Origin: Methanothrix sp.
GTDB lineage: Archaea; Halobacteriota; Methanosarcinia; Methanotrichales; Methanotrichaceae
NCBI GenBank assembly: GCA_028688175.1
Contig: JAQTYS010000191.1
Span: forward strand, 1 to 5,378
Length of the DNA: 5,378 nt
Direction of reading: 5' to 3'
Shown here: piece after piece, positions 1 to 5,146 of the stretch
Layout: the number at the start of each line of letters is the position of its first letter
How positions within the stretch are numbered: the stretch's first letter is position 1
Program-made: the position numbers and the translations under genes
The notes under the pieces: generated by a model
The model's input: only the letters and a program-made list of their open reading frames with translations
What the model was told of the DNA's origin: nothing
Databases searched by the model: none

Positions 1-103
1 AAAACATGGTGCCTATGCAGCATGTGGCGTACTCGCCCGGCTGGCCCCCTATCTTAAATTTGCCGAAGTCGAAGACTTCCTGCTTCCTATCAAATCTAAA
101 CAT
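1..103 (-). CDS. mtrH: Tetrahydromethanopterin S-methyltransferase subunit H, N-terminal fragment
   Basis: The first 34 codons of MtrH start at ATG 103-101 and run off the left edge. The visible residues begin MFRFDRKQEVFDFGKFKIGG and continue with a QPGEYAT segment; a start of the FxFDRKQEV...KIGGQPGEY kind is characteristic of the MtrH family. MtrH is the peripheral cytoplasmic subunit that takes the methyl group from N5-methyl-tetrahydrosarcinapterin/methanopterin and passes it to the cobalt(I) corrinoid on MtrA. The ATG directly abuts the TGA of mtrG. It is preceded by GGTGAT with six bases between GGTG and the start, the same spacing seen for mtrA and mtrC. Its place as last gene of the operon fits the canonical order. 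The catalytic TIM-barrel part lies outside the window, so integrity cannot be judged. Confidence 0.95.
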   Translation of the reverse strand, partial: MFRFDRKQEVFDFGKFKIGGQPGEYATCCIGTMF

Positions 104-349
104 TCAAATCACCGCTTTCCAATTGCCTGCGTATACGAATAGTATGTATGCTATAACCAAGATCAACCCGGCGCAAACACCATAAGCTGCGCCCAGATCT
201 CTGCCTATGGACTTGCCGGCTCTCATGTATTTTTCAGAGGAATAAAACTCGATTTTCTCCTCGATCTTGTCCAGCTTCGCCATTACATCTCTGAGTTGAT
301 CAGGGTCGACCACGGCAACGGGTACTACCGGTTTAGTGTCTTCTGCCAT
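104..349 (-). CDS. mtrG: Tetrahydromethanopterin S-methyltransferase subunit G
   Basis: 81 residues, a usual length for this small subunit. A proline- and valine-rich start is followed by a charged helical stretch (about 16-45, with AKLDKIEEKIEF) likely to form a coiled coil. One membrane helix follows (about 53-74, AAYGVCAGLILVIAYILF) and a very short tail. MtrG is one of the single-helix subunits of the Mtr complex and has no known catalytic residues; a structural role is generally assumed. G49, G57 and G61 follow the G-x7-G-x3-G spacing also seen in MtrA, MtrB and MtrF here. The start ATG lies 3 bases after the mtrF TAA, behind a G-rich stretch (GGGGGGATT) that may act as an imperfect ribosome site. 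Identification rests on sequence features and on its place between mtrF and mtrH. Confidence 0.95.
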   Translation of the reverse strand: MAEDTKPVVPVAVVDPDQLRDVMAKLDKIEEKIEFYSSEKYMRAGKSIGRDLGAAYGVCAGLILVIAYILFVYAGNWKAVI

Positions 350-352
350 AGT

Positions 353-580
353 TTACAATCCCCCCATAAAGGCGAAAGGCCCAAGCATCATCACAACGGC
401 GAGGACAAAGCCAATGGCAAATCCTACAGATACTGTTGCCAAAACACCCGAGCTCAGCTTTGTTTCTCTGGCTAGGAGCTGGCCCTTGTACCTGATATCC
501 TCTACTATTGCGTCGATCAGAGGCATGTTGGGTTCGACCACGGCTGCAATTCCCTGGCCGTATGCAATTTCCTCAGCCAT
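353..580 (-). CDS. mtrF: Tetrahydromethanopterin S-methyltransferase subunit F
   Basis: 75 residues, within the usual size for MtrF. The N-terminal part (about 17-42, PNMPLIDAIVEDIRYKGQLL) is helical and cytoplasmic. A single membrane helix follows at about 44-67. The stretch KLSSGVLATVSVGFAIGF (41-58) lines up without gaps on the C-terminal membrane region of MtrA, matching K, L, G, A, G, A and G. This agrees with the known MtrF-type domain that is fused to MtrA-like proteins in some organisms. The ATG is one base after the mtrA TAA. The ribosome site GGAGG lies inside the last codons of mtrA, eight bases before the start, so translation of the two genes is probably coupled. No catalytic role is known for this subunit. 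Confidence 0.95.
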   Translation of the reverse strand: MAEEIAYGQGIAAVVEPNMPLIDAIVEDIRYKGQLLARETKLSSGVLATVSVGFAIGFVLAVVMMLGPFAFMGGL

Positions 581-581
581 T

Positions 582-1313
582 TTACTTTCCTCCTGCCACT
601 TTAAGAATTATTCCAAAGAGGACGAGGACAACGGTCATGCCGAGAGCTATGCCTTCGATCTTACCTGCATAGATGCCAGCCTGCAGTTTGTTAAGAAGAC
701 CGGTGCCGGTTACAGAAGTGTCTATGCCACGCATCCTCCCCCTTACCTCGACCATCTCTGCAGCCATAGGCCGGAGACCGCCGGTGCTCTCTTCTTCGCC
801 GCCCTCTTTGATCTCGATGGTCATGGGATCGACATCAAGAGCGCCGGGATCCTTGGATATCAGCTCTTTGATCTTTCCGGTGATGGCACCCATATCCTCG
901 GTGTTCATCATCATGACAGTCTGTACCTGGCCCTTAAAGCGCTCAATGGACTCGGGTGTCAGGTTCTGGATAAAGGGAATAGCTCCCGTAGCTCCAATGA
1001 TCCTTCCTTCCTTGTCGATTCCGCTCTTGGCAAAAGACTCGACTGCCTGCCCGGTGATGTGCCCCTTGACCTCCATTCCCGTAACCACTACGTATCTGAT
1101 GTTGGGATTGGCGATGACATTGGCCACCATTTTCTCTATACCGATGTTCTCGGTCTTGCACGGTCCAGCCAAGGCCGCGCCGGCCTTGATGAGGTCGGAG
1201 TTATGAAGATGCGAACCGCAGGTACATACTGCAACAGGGCTCTCAGGATTGCCTACCTCATACTCGCCGGTGATCGTCGGCCAGGGCTCAGATGGCTTCT
1301 TTTTAAGTACCAT
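582..1313 (-). CDS. mtrA: Tetrahydromethanopterin S-methyltransferase subunit A, corrinoid-carrying
   Basis: 243 residues. MtrA carries the corrinoid that shuttles the methyl group from MtrH to the coenzyme M site. The soluble domain (about 1-168) has the family landmarks GEYEVG, TCGSHL (31-36), CKTENIGIEK (52-61), NPNIRYVVVTGMEVKGHITG (69-88) and TEDMGAIT. H85 in EVKGH corresponds to the conserved histidine (His84 in Methanothermobacter) that ligates cobalt from below. An acidic linker (GGEEESTGG, 171-179), a helical stretch and one C-terminal membrane helix (about 217-238) follow. I place the start at ATG 1313 rather than the in-frame GTG at 1322, because that GTG is the end of the Shine-Dalgarno GGAGGTG, six bases before the ATG. 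The ATG start also gives the family-typical MVxKK beginning. It lies one base after the mtrB stop. Confidence 0.97.
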   Translation of the reverse strand: MVLKKKPSEPWPTITGEYEVGNPESPVAVCTCGSHLHNSDLIKAGAALAGPCKTENIGIEKMVANVIANPNIRYVVVTGMEVKGHITGQAVESFAKSGIDKEGRIIGATGAIPFIQNLTPESIERFKGQVQTVMMMNTEDMGAITGKIKELISKDPGALDVDPMTIEIKEGGEEESTGGLRPMAAEMVEVRGRMRGIDTSVTGTGLLNKLQAGIYAGKIEGIALGMTVVLVLFGIILKVAGGK

Positions 1314-1314
1314 T

Positions 1315-1668
1315 TCAAGCACCTCCGCCGATTGCTTTCTTTACGATCTCAAAGGTCGCCGGGTTGGTGAACGCCATGACCAGCAACAACACGAATGAGA
1401 TTACCAGTCCTATGATGAATCCCATCCATATGTTGGTGTACAGGCCTGCTATGTAAGAGGCCTTACCTCGGTTGGCATAAGATGAGAGTAGCTCGTTGTC
1501 AGGCACAAGCTGGTTGACCAAGTCGTCAGCTACCTTGTCCAGTTTATCCAATCTTTCATAAACCGGGTCGAAAGTGTACAGAACTACGTCCGCCCTCTGC
1601 TCCGAAACCACTCCTTTCATGGGGTCGAAGATCAGGCCCAGTTCTGGTGAAACTCTAACAAATCCCAT
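1315..1668 (-). CDS. mtrB: Tetrahydromethanopterin S-methyltransferase subunit B
   Basis: 117 residues, near the usual length of about 100-110. The N-terminal half is soluble (GLIFDPMKGVVSEQ, 11-24). A charged heptad-like helix follows (about 34-60, VYERLDKLDKVADDLVNQL), then one membrane helix (about 79-100, NIWMGFIIGLVISFVLLLVM) and a short tail. MtrB is a single-helix subunit of the Mtr complex without a known catalytic role. G75, G83 and G87 have the same G-x7-G-x3-G spacing as the other single-helix subunits. The ATG lies 12 bases after the mtrC stop, behind a clear GGAGGT with six bases before the start. The TGA stop sits one base before the mtrA ATG (TGAAATG), and the mtrA ribosome site lies inside the last codons of mtrB. 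Confidence 0.96.
   Translation of the reverse strand: MGFVRVSPELGLIFDPMKGVVSEQRADVVLYTFDPVYERLDKLDKVADDLVNQLVPDNELLSSYANRGKASYIAGLYTNIWMGFIIGLVISFVLLLVMAFTNPATFEIVKKAIGGGA
1320..1326 (-). promoter_or_regulatory. Shine-Dalgarno site of mtrA that decides the start
   Basis: The minus strand reads GGAGGTG, then six bases, then ATG at 1313. The last three bases of this site form an in-frame GTG that would add three residues (MLE) to MtrA. Because the GTG is inside the ribosome site, it cannot be the start served by that site. The site lies within the last codons of mtrB. Confidence 0.85.
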
Positions 1669-1680
1669 ATCTAGACCTCC

Positions 1681-2487
1681 TTACTGCACCGTTGGCGGCA
1701 ATAGTCCTGTTCCGACCACTGCTGATGCATCTCTCTTGACCAGACGGTAGTACATCTTGAAGAAGTAGAACCATATGGCAAAGCCGATGACAAGCTGCAA
1801 CAGTCCGGAAGATAATCCCTGTGTTGCTATGGCAGCTATTCCTGTTGTTATCATGGCCATTCCGCTTACCATGACGGAATTGACTAACGTTCTATCCTGC
1901 TTTTCATCTGGGCCGAGGTTGGCGTTGAAGGGATGCAGGATGGCGAGACCGCCGGCGATGAATATGATAGCAATATAGCCTGTCATGAGAACGTTTTTCA
2001 AGATGTCAACATATCCCAGGGAGCCAGATATAGCAAAGCTCCAGCCTAACAAGGCCAATGCACCTGCCATAGACAGATCAGCATTTCCCTCTTCCATCAC
2101 AGGGATGTTGAACTTGATGACTTTGTTGGCTATGACTCCGATGATGTAACCGAAGACCCCGGCATAGATCAGGATTATGATAGGGCCGAGCAATACTGAG
2201 CCAAAGGTTTCGGCCATAGATAGTCCGAACATGACGGCAATGATACCCATACCCAGGGCCAGCATGCCGATCGAAGGAACTCCTGTGCCTATACCATAAG
2301 CACATACTCTCCGAACTGCATTCGCGCCCATGATTACGGCAAAGATCGCGGCTACAGCTCCGATAAAGGAGAACACATTGGTGTTGAGGGCGCTGTTAAG
2401 AATAGCACCCAGATATATTCCCACAATGGACCCAACCAGGCCGAATATCCTTAGCTTCTTGGGATCCATATTAGAGAAAAATGACAT
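1681..2487 (-). CDS. mtrC: Tetrahydromethanopterin S-methyltransferase subunit C, membrane
   Basis: 268 residues with about seven hydrophobic segments (roughly 14-32, 38-54, 72-92, 98-122, 139-157, 165-185, 203-245). MtrC is one of the three polytopic subunits (C, D, E) that form the membrane part thought to carry Na+ during methyl transfer to coenzyme M. The loop LHPFNANLGPDEKQDRTL (184-201) is a family landmark after the sixth segment, and KFNIPVMEEGNADLS (125-139) is another conserved polar loop. The start is set at ATG 2487 (MSFFSNMDPKK). The in-frame GTG at 2496 is part of the Shine-Dalgarno GGAGGTG, which ends six bases before this ATG. The ATG follows the mtrD TGA by one base (TGAGATG), which suggests translational coupling. 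Confidence 0.96.
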   Translation of the reverse strand: MSFFSNMDPKKLRIFGLVGSIVGIYLGAILNSALNTNVFSFIGAVAAIFAVIMGANAVRRVCAYGIGTGVPSIGMLALGMGIIAVMFGLSMAETFGSVLLGPIIILIYAGVFGYIIGVIANKVIKFNIPVMEEGNADLSMAGALALLGWSFAISGSLGYVDILKNVLMTGYIAIIFIAGGLAILHPFNANLGPDEKQDRTLVNSVMVSGMAMITTGIAAIATQGLSSGLLQLVIGFAIWFYFFKMYYRLVKRDASAVVGTGLLPPTVQ

Positions 2488-2488
2488 C

Positions 2489-3196
2489 TCAGGCACCTCC
2501 AGTAATCAGAACTGAAGCCAAAGCCAGAAGTACGCTTGCAATGGCGCATGCTTTGAATGCGAAGGGCCACTTTTTGAATTTTGGATCGTGGAAGCCCTCG
2601 ATGGTTCCCTGAATGTTCCAGGATGCAATCACCGCATTAACCAGGAAGATACCGATGGCAAACATGGCGCTTAAAGAAGCGTTTCCGTTGATCAGATAAA
2701 GCGGATAATAGATCATGGCTCCGCCCAGACCGCCCATCATGCCGCCGATAAGGCCGCTGACGAAACAAATGGTTGGGATGCCCTGGCCAACTGTTCCCGG
2801 GGCCACATAAGGCGGCTGGGAAAATCCGGTAATAGGATCGAAGTTGACCTTGGCGGATGCAAATGGAGCACCCACGGCATAAGCGTAGATCCAGGAACCA
2901 GTGAGCATGGTGGAGCCCATCATGATTCCTGCGCCTACAGCTCCCGAGGCCAAGATGAGCCATATATTATAGTCTATGCCACCAAGTCGCATTGCTTCCA
3001 TCATCAGGCCGGCGGCCAATAGACCAGTCAGGCCTGATCCGGCAGCGAGTTGCACAGTGCCCGTGCCGATGCCGGCTGCTTGAGCCATGGCTGCTGGAGC
3101 CCCGCCCACCGGTACAAAGTGAACGCCAATGCCTACCAGGAGGCCGCCCACGAGTATCTCCAGAATGTAGACAATAGTATTCGCATCAAAGTTCAT
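2489..3196 (-). CDS. mtrD: Tetrahydromethanopterin S-methyltransferase subunit D, membrane
   Basis: 235 residues, close to the usual length. The protein is polytopic, with about six hydrophobic stretches (roughly 8-28, 50-66, 77-110, 140-168, 175-193, 212-232). Family features include a glycine- and methionine-rich core (GAVGAGIMMGSTMLTGSWIY, 85-104), the loop KVNFDPITGFSQPPYVAPGT (116-135), and the polar stretch WNIQGTIEGFHDPKFKKWP before the last helix. MtrD belongs with MtrC and MtrE to the presumed Na+-conducting membrane part of the complex. Its ATG overlaps the mtrE stop by four bases (ATGA), so translation is very likely coupled. The upstream GGGGGA is only an approximate ribosome site, which fits dependence on mtrE translation. 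No disrupted region was seen. Confidence 0.96.
   Translation of the reverse strand: MNFDANTIVYILEILVGGLLVGIGVHFVPVGGAPAAMAQAAGIGTGTVQLAAGSGLTGLLAAGLMMEAMRLGGIDYNIWLILASGAVGAGIMMGSTMLTGSWIYAYAVGAPFASAKVNFDPITGFSQPPYVAPGTVGQGIPTICFVSGLIGGMMGGLGGAMIYYPLYLINGNASLSAMFAIGIFLVNAVIASWNIQGTIEGFHDPKFKKWPFAFKACAIASVLLALASVLITGGA
2494..2500 (-). promoter_or_regulatory. Shine-Dalgarno site of mtrC that decides the start
   Basis: The minus strand reads GGAGGTG, then CCTGAG, then ATG at 2487. As for mtrA, the GTG of the ribosome site is in frame and gives a false three-residue extension (MPE). The site is inside the end of mtrD. The six-base spacing is the same as for mtrA. Confidence 0.85.
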
Positions 3197-4098
3197 GCTG
3201 CAATGTCCCCCTTGTATTCCGGATATGGTCCGTACTTTCTTCTGGCGGACTTTTCAATGTAGTAGTTATAAGATACCATCACAATGATAAAGAAAATTCC
3301 CATGGCAATGGCATAAGATGCCTGCGTTACGGGATCAAAGACCGTTGTTCTCCAGTTGTCCAGGAAAACAGTCAAGCCGAAACCCATTCCTGTAGCCGGC
3401 CCGCCAAACTTGGTGCAGAACCAAGCGTTATCAATGGAGTTTCGCAAGCCTGCCTCTGCCTTCCTCACAATCTGGCCGGAGAGCATTGTATTCAAACCGC
3501 AGCCGAACTGCCGATTCTGAAACTCACGTTCGCCGCCATAGTGAATATCGCCCACCGATGAGCCGATGGCACCAACCGCCAATCCCCAGACCAAAGCGAT
3601 GATCGCCATCGGGAATGGATGGTGTATGGGTAGCATATATACCATGATATACGATACAGTAGCAACACAAAATGATGTTATCCAGGCATGTGCCATAATC
3701 GAAGGCGTGGTGTACCTGACAATGTCCAGATAGACCCATTGATTGAACCTCTTCTGGCTGGAGTTCCTGCCAAAGTAGGCGCTCATCGATAAGACTCCGT
3801 TGAACAGAGCGGCAACGGATGCGCCTGCCACCAGGGCAAGAAGCGCTGGCATCTGGTAGGCCGTAATAAGCGTATAGGCTACCATAGCTGCAGTGGCACA
3901 CCACAGGGCGTTGGCCGGTGGTTCTCCCGAAATGGCCTTATTATAAATCCTGTGGGGGTTGCCGACCTGGGCGGCCAGTTGCACTTGCGAGTTGGGATTG
4001 CTCTGAGATCCTATGTCGGATTCTATATCCTCAGAAGCACCAGCAACCGTCGCAAGGGCCCCCATAGCAGCTACAAGCCCCATGCTAAATGCGTCCAT
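3193..4098 (-). CDS. mtrE: Tetrahydromethanopterin S-methyltransferase subunit E, membrane
   Basis: 301 residues, the usual MtrE length, and the first gene of the operon. Landmarks are the near-invariant N-terminal stretch GASEDIESDIGSQSNPNSQV (20-39), NPHRIYNKAISGEPPANAL (47-65), GSSVGDIHYGGEREF (179-193) and NAWFCTKFGGPATG (224-237). There are about six to seven hydrophobic segments. D184 in GDIHYG probably corresponds to the conserved membrane-region aspartate (Asp187 in Methanothermobacter) proposed for Na+ movement; the match is inferred by eye. MtrE is thought to work with MtrC and MtrD in Na+ export and in demethylation of the MtrA corrinoid by coenzyme M. The ATG has a strong ribosome site, GGAGGAGG, five bases upstream, consistent with it being the lead gene behind a leader of about 64 nt. 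Confidence 0.97.
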   Translation of the reverse strand: MDAFSMGLVAAMGALATVAGASEDIESDIGSQSNPNSQVQLAAQVGNPHRIYNKAISGEPPANALWCATAAMVAYTLITAYQMPALLALVAGASVAALFNGVLSMSAYFGRNSSQKRFNQWVYLDIVRYTTPSIMAHAWITSFCVATVSYIMVYMLPIHHPFPMAIIALVWGLAVGAIGSSVGDIHYGGEREFQNRQFGCGLNTMLSGQIVRKAEAGLRNSIDNAWFCTKFGGPATGMGFGLTVFLDNWRTTVFDPVTQASYAIAMGIFFIIVMVSYNYYIEKSARRKYGPYPEYKGDIAA

Positions 4099-4183
4099 TT
4101 ATTCCTCCTCCTTTTCATTTCACCAATTCCATGCTATTTCACTATAAAATTGGCTATGACGCTCTCGTTATCAATTACCTAAA

Positions 4184-4198
4184 CTTATAAACCTTTCG
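4184..4198 (-). promoter_or_regulatory. Promoter of the mtr operon (BRE + TATA box)
   Basis: Read on the minus strand, CGAAAGG (4198-4192, BRE-like, purine rich) is followed directly by TTTATAAG (4191-4184), a good archaeal TATA box. The usual distance of about 25 bases puts the start of transcription near 4162. That gives a leader of about 64 nt before mtrE ending in the strong GGAGGAGG site. A weaker second TATA-like element, ATTTTATAG (4142-4150), lies inside that leader and would give a start near 4120. The assignment is by pattern and position only. Confidence 0.65.
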
Positions 4199-4210
4199 CG
4201 ATAGCGGGAG

Positions 4211-4238
4211 AAATGGAAGGGGCTGAGGTCAAATGGAA
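4211..4238 (-). repeat. Tandem direct repeat TTCCATTT upstream of the mtr promoter
   Basis: On the minus strand TTCCATTT occurs at 4238-4231 and again at 4218-4211. Start-to-start distance is 20 bp, about two turns of DNA, so both copies face the same side of the helix. The nearer copy ends 12 bp upstream of the BRE. Spacing, orientation and placement fit a pair of activator sites, but no known regulator motif is recognised, and the distal copy touches the T-run that may end carS transcription. Confidence 0.4.
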
Positions 4239-4244
4239 AAAAAA
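4237..4244 (-). terminator. T-run terminator of carS
   Basis: The minus strand has eight T in a row about 42 bases after the carS stop codon and before the mtr promoter. Archaeal RNA polymerase commonly stops at such T-runs without needing a hairpin, and no strong hairpin is visible here. It would separate carS from the mtr operon. Confidence 0.5.
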
Positions 4245-4285
4245 TGGGTATTAGCAATAGAGAAAGAATCTACTCTAAAATGCCA

Positions 4286-4822
4286 TCACCATGGCTCTCT
4301 TTTTGATCCCATGTGATAGCCTATAATGTTCATGACGCGATGGAGTATTGGCGTTATTATTATCACAACTATCATGAGAGATGACGTGAAGTTTTGCCAG
4401 AACCATTCTGGCGCGAGAATCATGGTTAGAGCCCAAGACCCCACGACGAAATCCAATTGATCGATGATGAAGAGCTGAGCCCCGCGCTTCAGTCCCATCC
4501 TTCGTTTGAAGAATGCGGCCACAATATCTCCGAGCATTGCACCAAAGGAGAGCCCCACAAGAACAGGTAGTTGGCCGAATCCAAGACCAAAGCTAGGGAG
4601 ACCAAGATTTGGTGCCAGGTGGTTTAGCAGCAGGCCTATGATTATGCCGCCCAATGTACCCGCCATCGTTCCTCGGAATGTCTTTCCATCACCAAGCATA
4701 CGATTTCCATCATGGAAGGTCATCCCAAAGTCCAGAGCTGTCCCTCCTCCAAAGAGAACCGCACAGTTATTGGGCAGATATGCGGGCAGCATTAGCCAGA
4801 AGGCCGTTATCAGTACATCCAT
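4286..4822 (-). CDS. carS: CDP-archaeol synthase
   Basis: 178 residues, the usual CarS size. The enzyme transfers CMP from CTP to 2,3-di-O-geranylgeranylglycerol 1-phosphate (EC 2.7.7.67), giving the activated precursor for archaeal polar lipids at the membrane. Visible family features are LPAYLPNNCAVLFGGG (12-27), then LDFGMTFHDGNRMLGDGKTF (30-49), followed by RG, and the second motif GDIVAAFFKRRMGLKRG (98-114) with DQLDF (121-125). The Asp/Lys-rich motifs are those shared by CDP-alcohol-forming synthases and probably bind metal and nucleotide. About four to five membrane helices alternate with them. ATG 4822 is preferred over an in-frame GTG at 4831, because the nearest TATA box predicts transcription starting around 4824-4828, leaving almost no leader. 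A promoter further upstream would allow the GTG. It is probably a single-gene unit. Confidence 0.92.
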   Translation of the reverse strand: MDVLITAFWLMLPAYLPNNCAVLFGGGTALDFGMTFHDGNRMLGDGKTFRGTMAGTLGGIIIGLLLNHLAPNLGLPSFGLGFGQLPVLVGLSFGAMLGDIVAAFFKRRMGLKRGAQLFIIDQLDFVVGSWALTMILAPEWFWQNFTSSLMIVVIIITPILHRVMNIIGYHMGSKREPW

Positions 4823-4845
4823 GCTTTGCACTCTCGCCGCCTCGC

Positions 4846-4860
4846 CTATATATCAAATTA
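4846..4860 (-). promoter_or_regulatory. Probable carS promoter (TATA box)
   Basis: The minus strand reads TAATTT followed by GATATATAG (4854-4846). The TATA centre lies about 27 bases before the carS ATG at 4822, which predicts an almost leaderless transcript. A second candidate, GGTTTTATACC (4888-4878 on the minus strand), would instead give a leader of about 35 nt with GAGGCGG as a possible ribosome site. Confidence 0.5.
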
Positions 4861-4888
4861 TCTGATGCAATATTATTGGTATAAAACC

Positions 4889-4902
4889 TAAAAACTTAAA
4901 TA
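4889..4902 (+). promoter_or_regulatory. Probable divergent promoter of the small-ORF unit
   Basis: The plus strand has TAAAAAC (BRE-like, 4889-4895) followed by TTAAATA (4896-4902), a typical archaeal TATA pattern. The expected start of transcription is about 4922-4926. This lies at or beside an ATG at 4924 and some 76 bases before the TTG start of the 28-residue ORF. It is divergent from the carS promoter about 40 bp away. Confidence 0.5.
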
Positions 4903-4923
4903 CCAAAATGATTAAATAGCCTA

Positions 4924-4968
4924 ATGGCTAAAAAGCCAATTGGCCACGCGGAGCATAAGATGTTCTGA
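4924..4968 (+). CDS. Possible leaderless 14-residue ORF
   Basis: ATG 4924 opens a 14-codon frame reading MAKKPIGHAEHKMF and closed by TGA at 4966-4968. The predicted transcription start falls within a base or two of this ATG, as in leaderless archaeal mRNAs. Past the TGA the same frame continues EYSRILER to a second TGA at 4991-4993, which overlaps the ribosome site of the next ORF. The composition is charged and protein-like but far too short to prove coding, and no family is recognised. It may be a leader peptide, a remnant with a stop, or chance. Confidence 0.2.
   Translation: MAKKPIGHAEHKMF
4925..4938 (+). other. Small hairpin at the 5' end of the small-ORF transcript
   Basis: TGGCT, a loop of four A, and AGCCA form a perfect five-base-pair stem. 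It lies at the predicted 5' end of the plus-strand transcript and covers two bases of the possible ATG at 4924. The palindrome CCAATTGG (4936-4943) overlaps its 3' arm. It could be an RNA structure or a DNA site. Confidence 0.35.
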
Positions 4969-5000
4969 GAATACAGCAGGATTTTGGAAAGGTGATAGAA

Positions 5001-5087
5001 TTGACTAATGTATTTCCCTACTTTGTCGGACTTCTGGCACTGGCTTTCTTATTGCTGGTGACCAACGGTCTAACAGCGGGCACTTGA
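5001..5087 (+). CDS. 28-residue single-helix membrane peptide, family unknown
   Basis: A TTG at 5001 opens 28 codons ending at TGA 5085-5087. The peptide starts MTNVFPYFVGLLALAFLLLV and ends with TNGLTAGT. Residues 5-20 are almost entirely hydrophobic, enough for one membrane helix, with a polar start and a small polar tail. Support for translation is GGTGAT at 4991-4996, a perfect match to the anti-Shine-Dalgarno. The gap from GGTG to the start is six bases, the same as for mtrA, mtrC and mtrH in this window. An in-frame GTG at 4992 would give 31 residues but has a poorer site. A promoter lies upstream and two hairpins follow, so it could be a self-contained unit. No family is recognised and no function is proposed. 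Confidence 0.5.
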   Translation: MTNVFPYFVGLLALAFLLLVTNGLTAGT

Positions 5088-5099
5088 TGGATTATCCAT

Positions 5100-5120
5100 T
5101 AAGAAGGGCAATCCTTCTTA
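5100..5120 (+). terminator. Hairpin after the small ORF
   Basis: TAAGAAGG and CCTTCTTA form a perfect eight-base-pair stem around a five-base loop (GCAAT), beginning 13 bases after the small-ORF stop. No T-run follows immediately; six T occur at 5143-5148. It may assist termination or protect the 3' end of the transcript. Confidence 0.4.
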
Positions 5121-5146
5121 GAAAGGCAACTATTTGCAATCATTTT

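Noticed and set aside
673..1206. 177-codon plus-strand open frame inside mtrA
   Set aside because: Antisense shadow of mtrA with low-complexity proline, serine and isoleucine content, as expected from reading a real gene backwards.
336..1370. 344-codon plus-strand open frame opposite mtrF, mtrA and the end of mtrB
   Set aside because: It lies fully antisense to genes with clear family identity, has no recognisable domain or ribosome site, and its openness follows from codon use of the minus-strand genes.
3524..3904. 126-codon minus-strand frame inside mtrE
   Set aside because: Same-strand shifted frame of mtrE, rich in cysteine, histidine and arginine; mtrE itself is intact and family-like throughout.
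4506..4865. 119-codon plus-strand frame opposite carS
   Set aside because: Antisense to carS, proline- and arginine-rich composition, no ribosome site and no recognised domain.
4992..5087. GTG 4992 as start of the small membrane peptide (31 residues)
   Set aside because: The GTG is part of the GGTGAT ribosome site that correctly serves TTG 5001. Upstream of the GTG only a weak GGAAAG is present. It is kept as a minor alternative.
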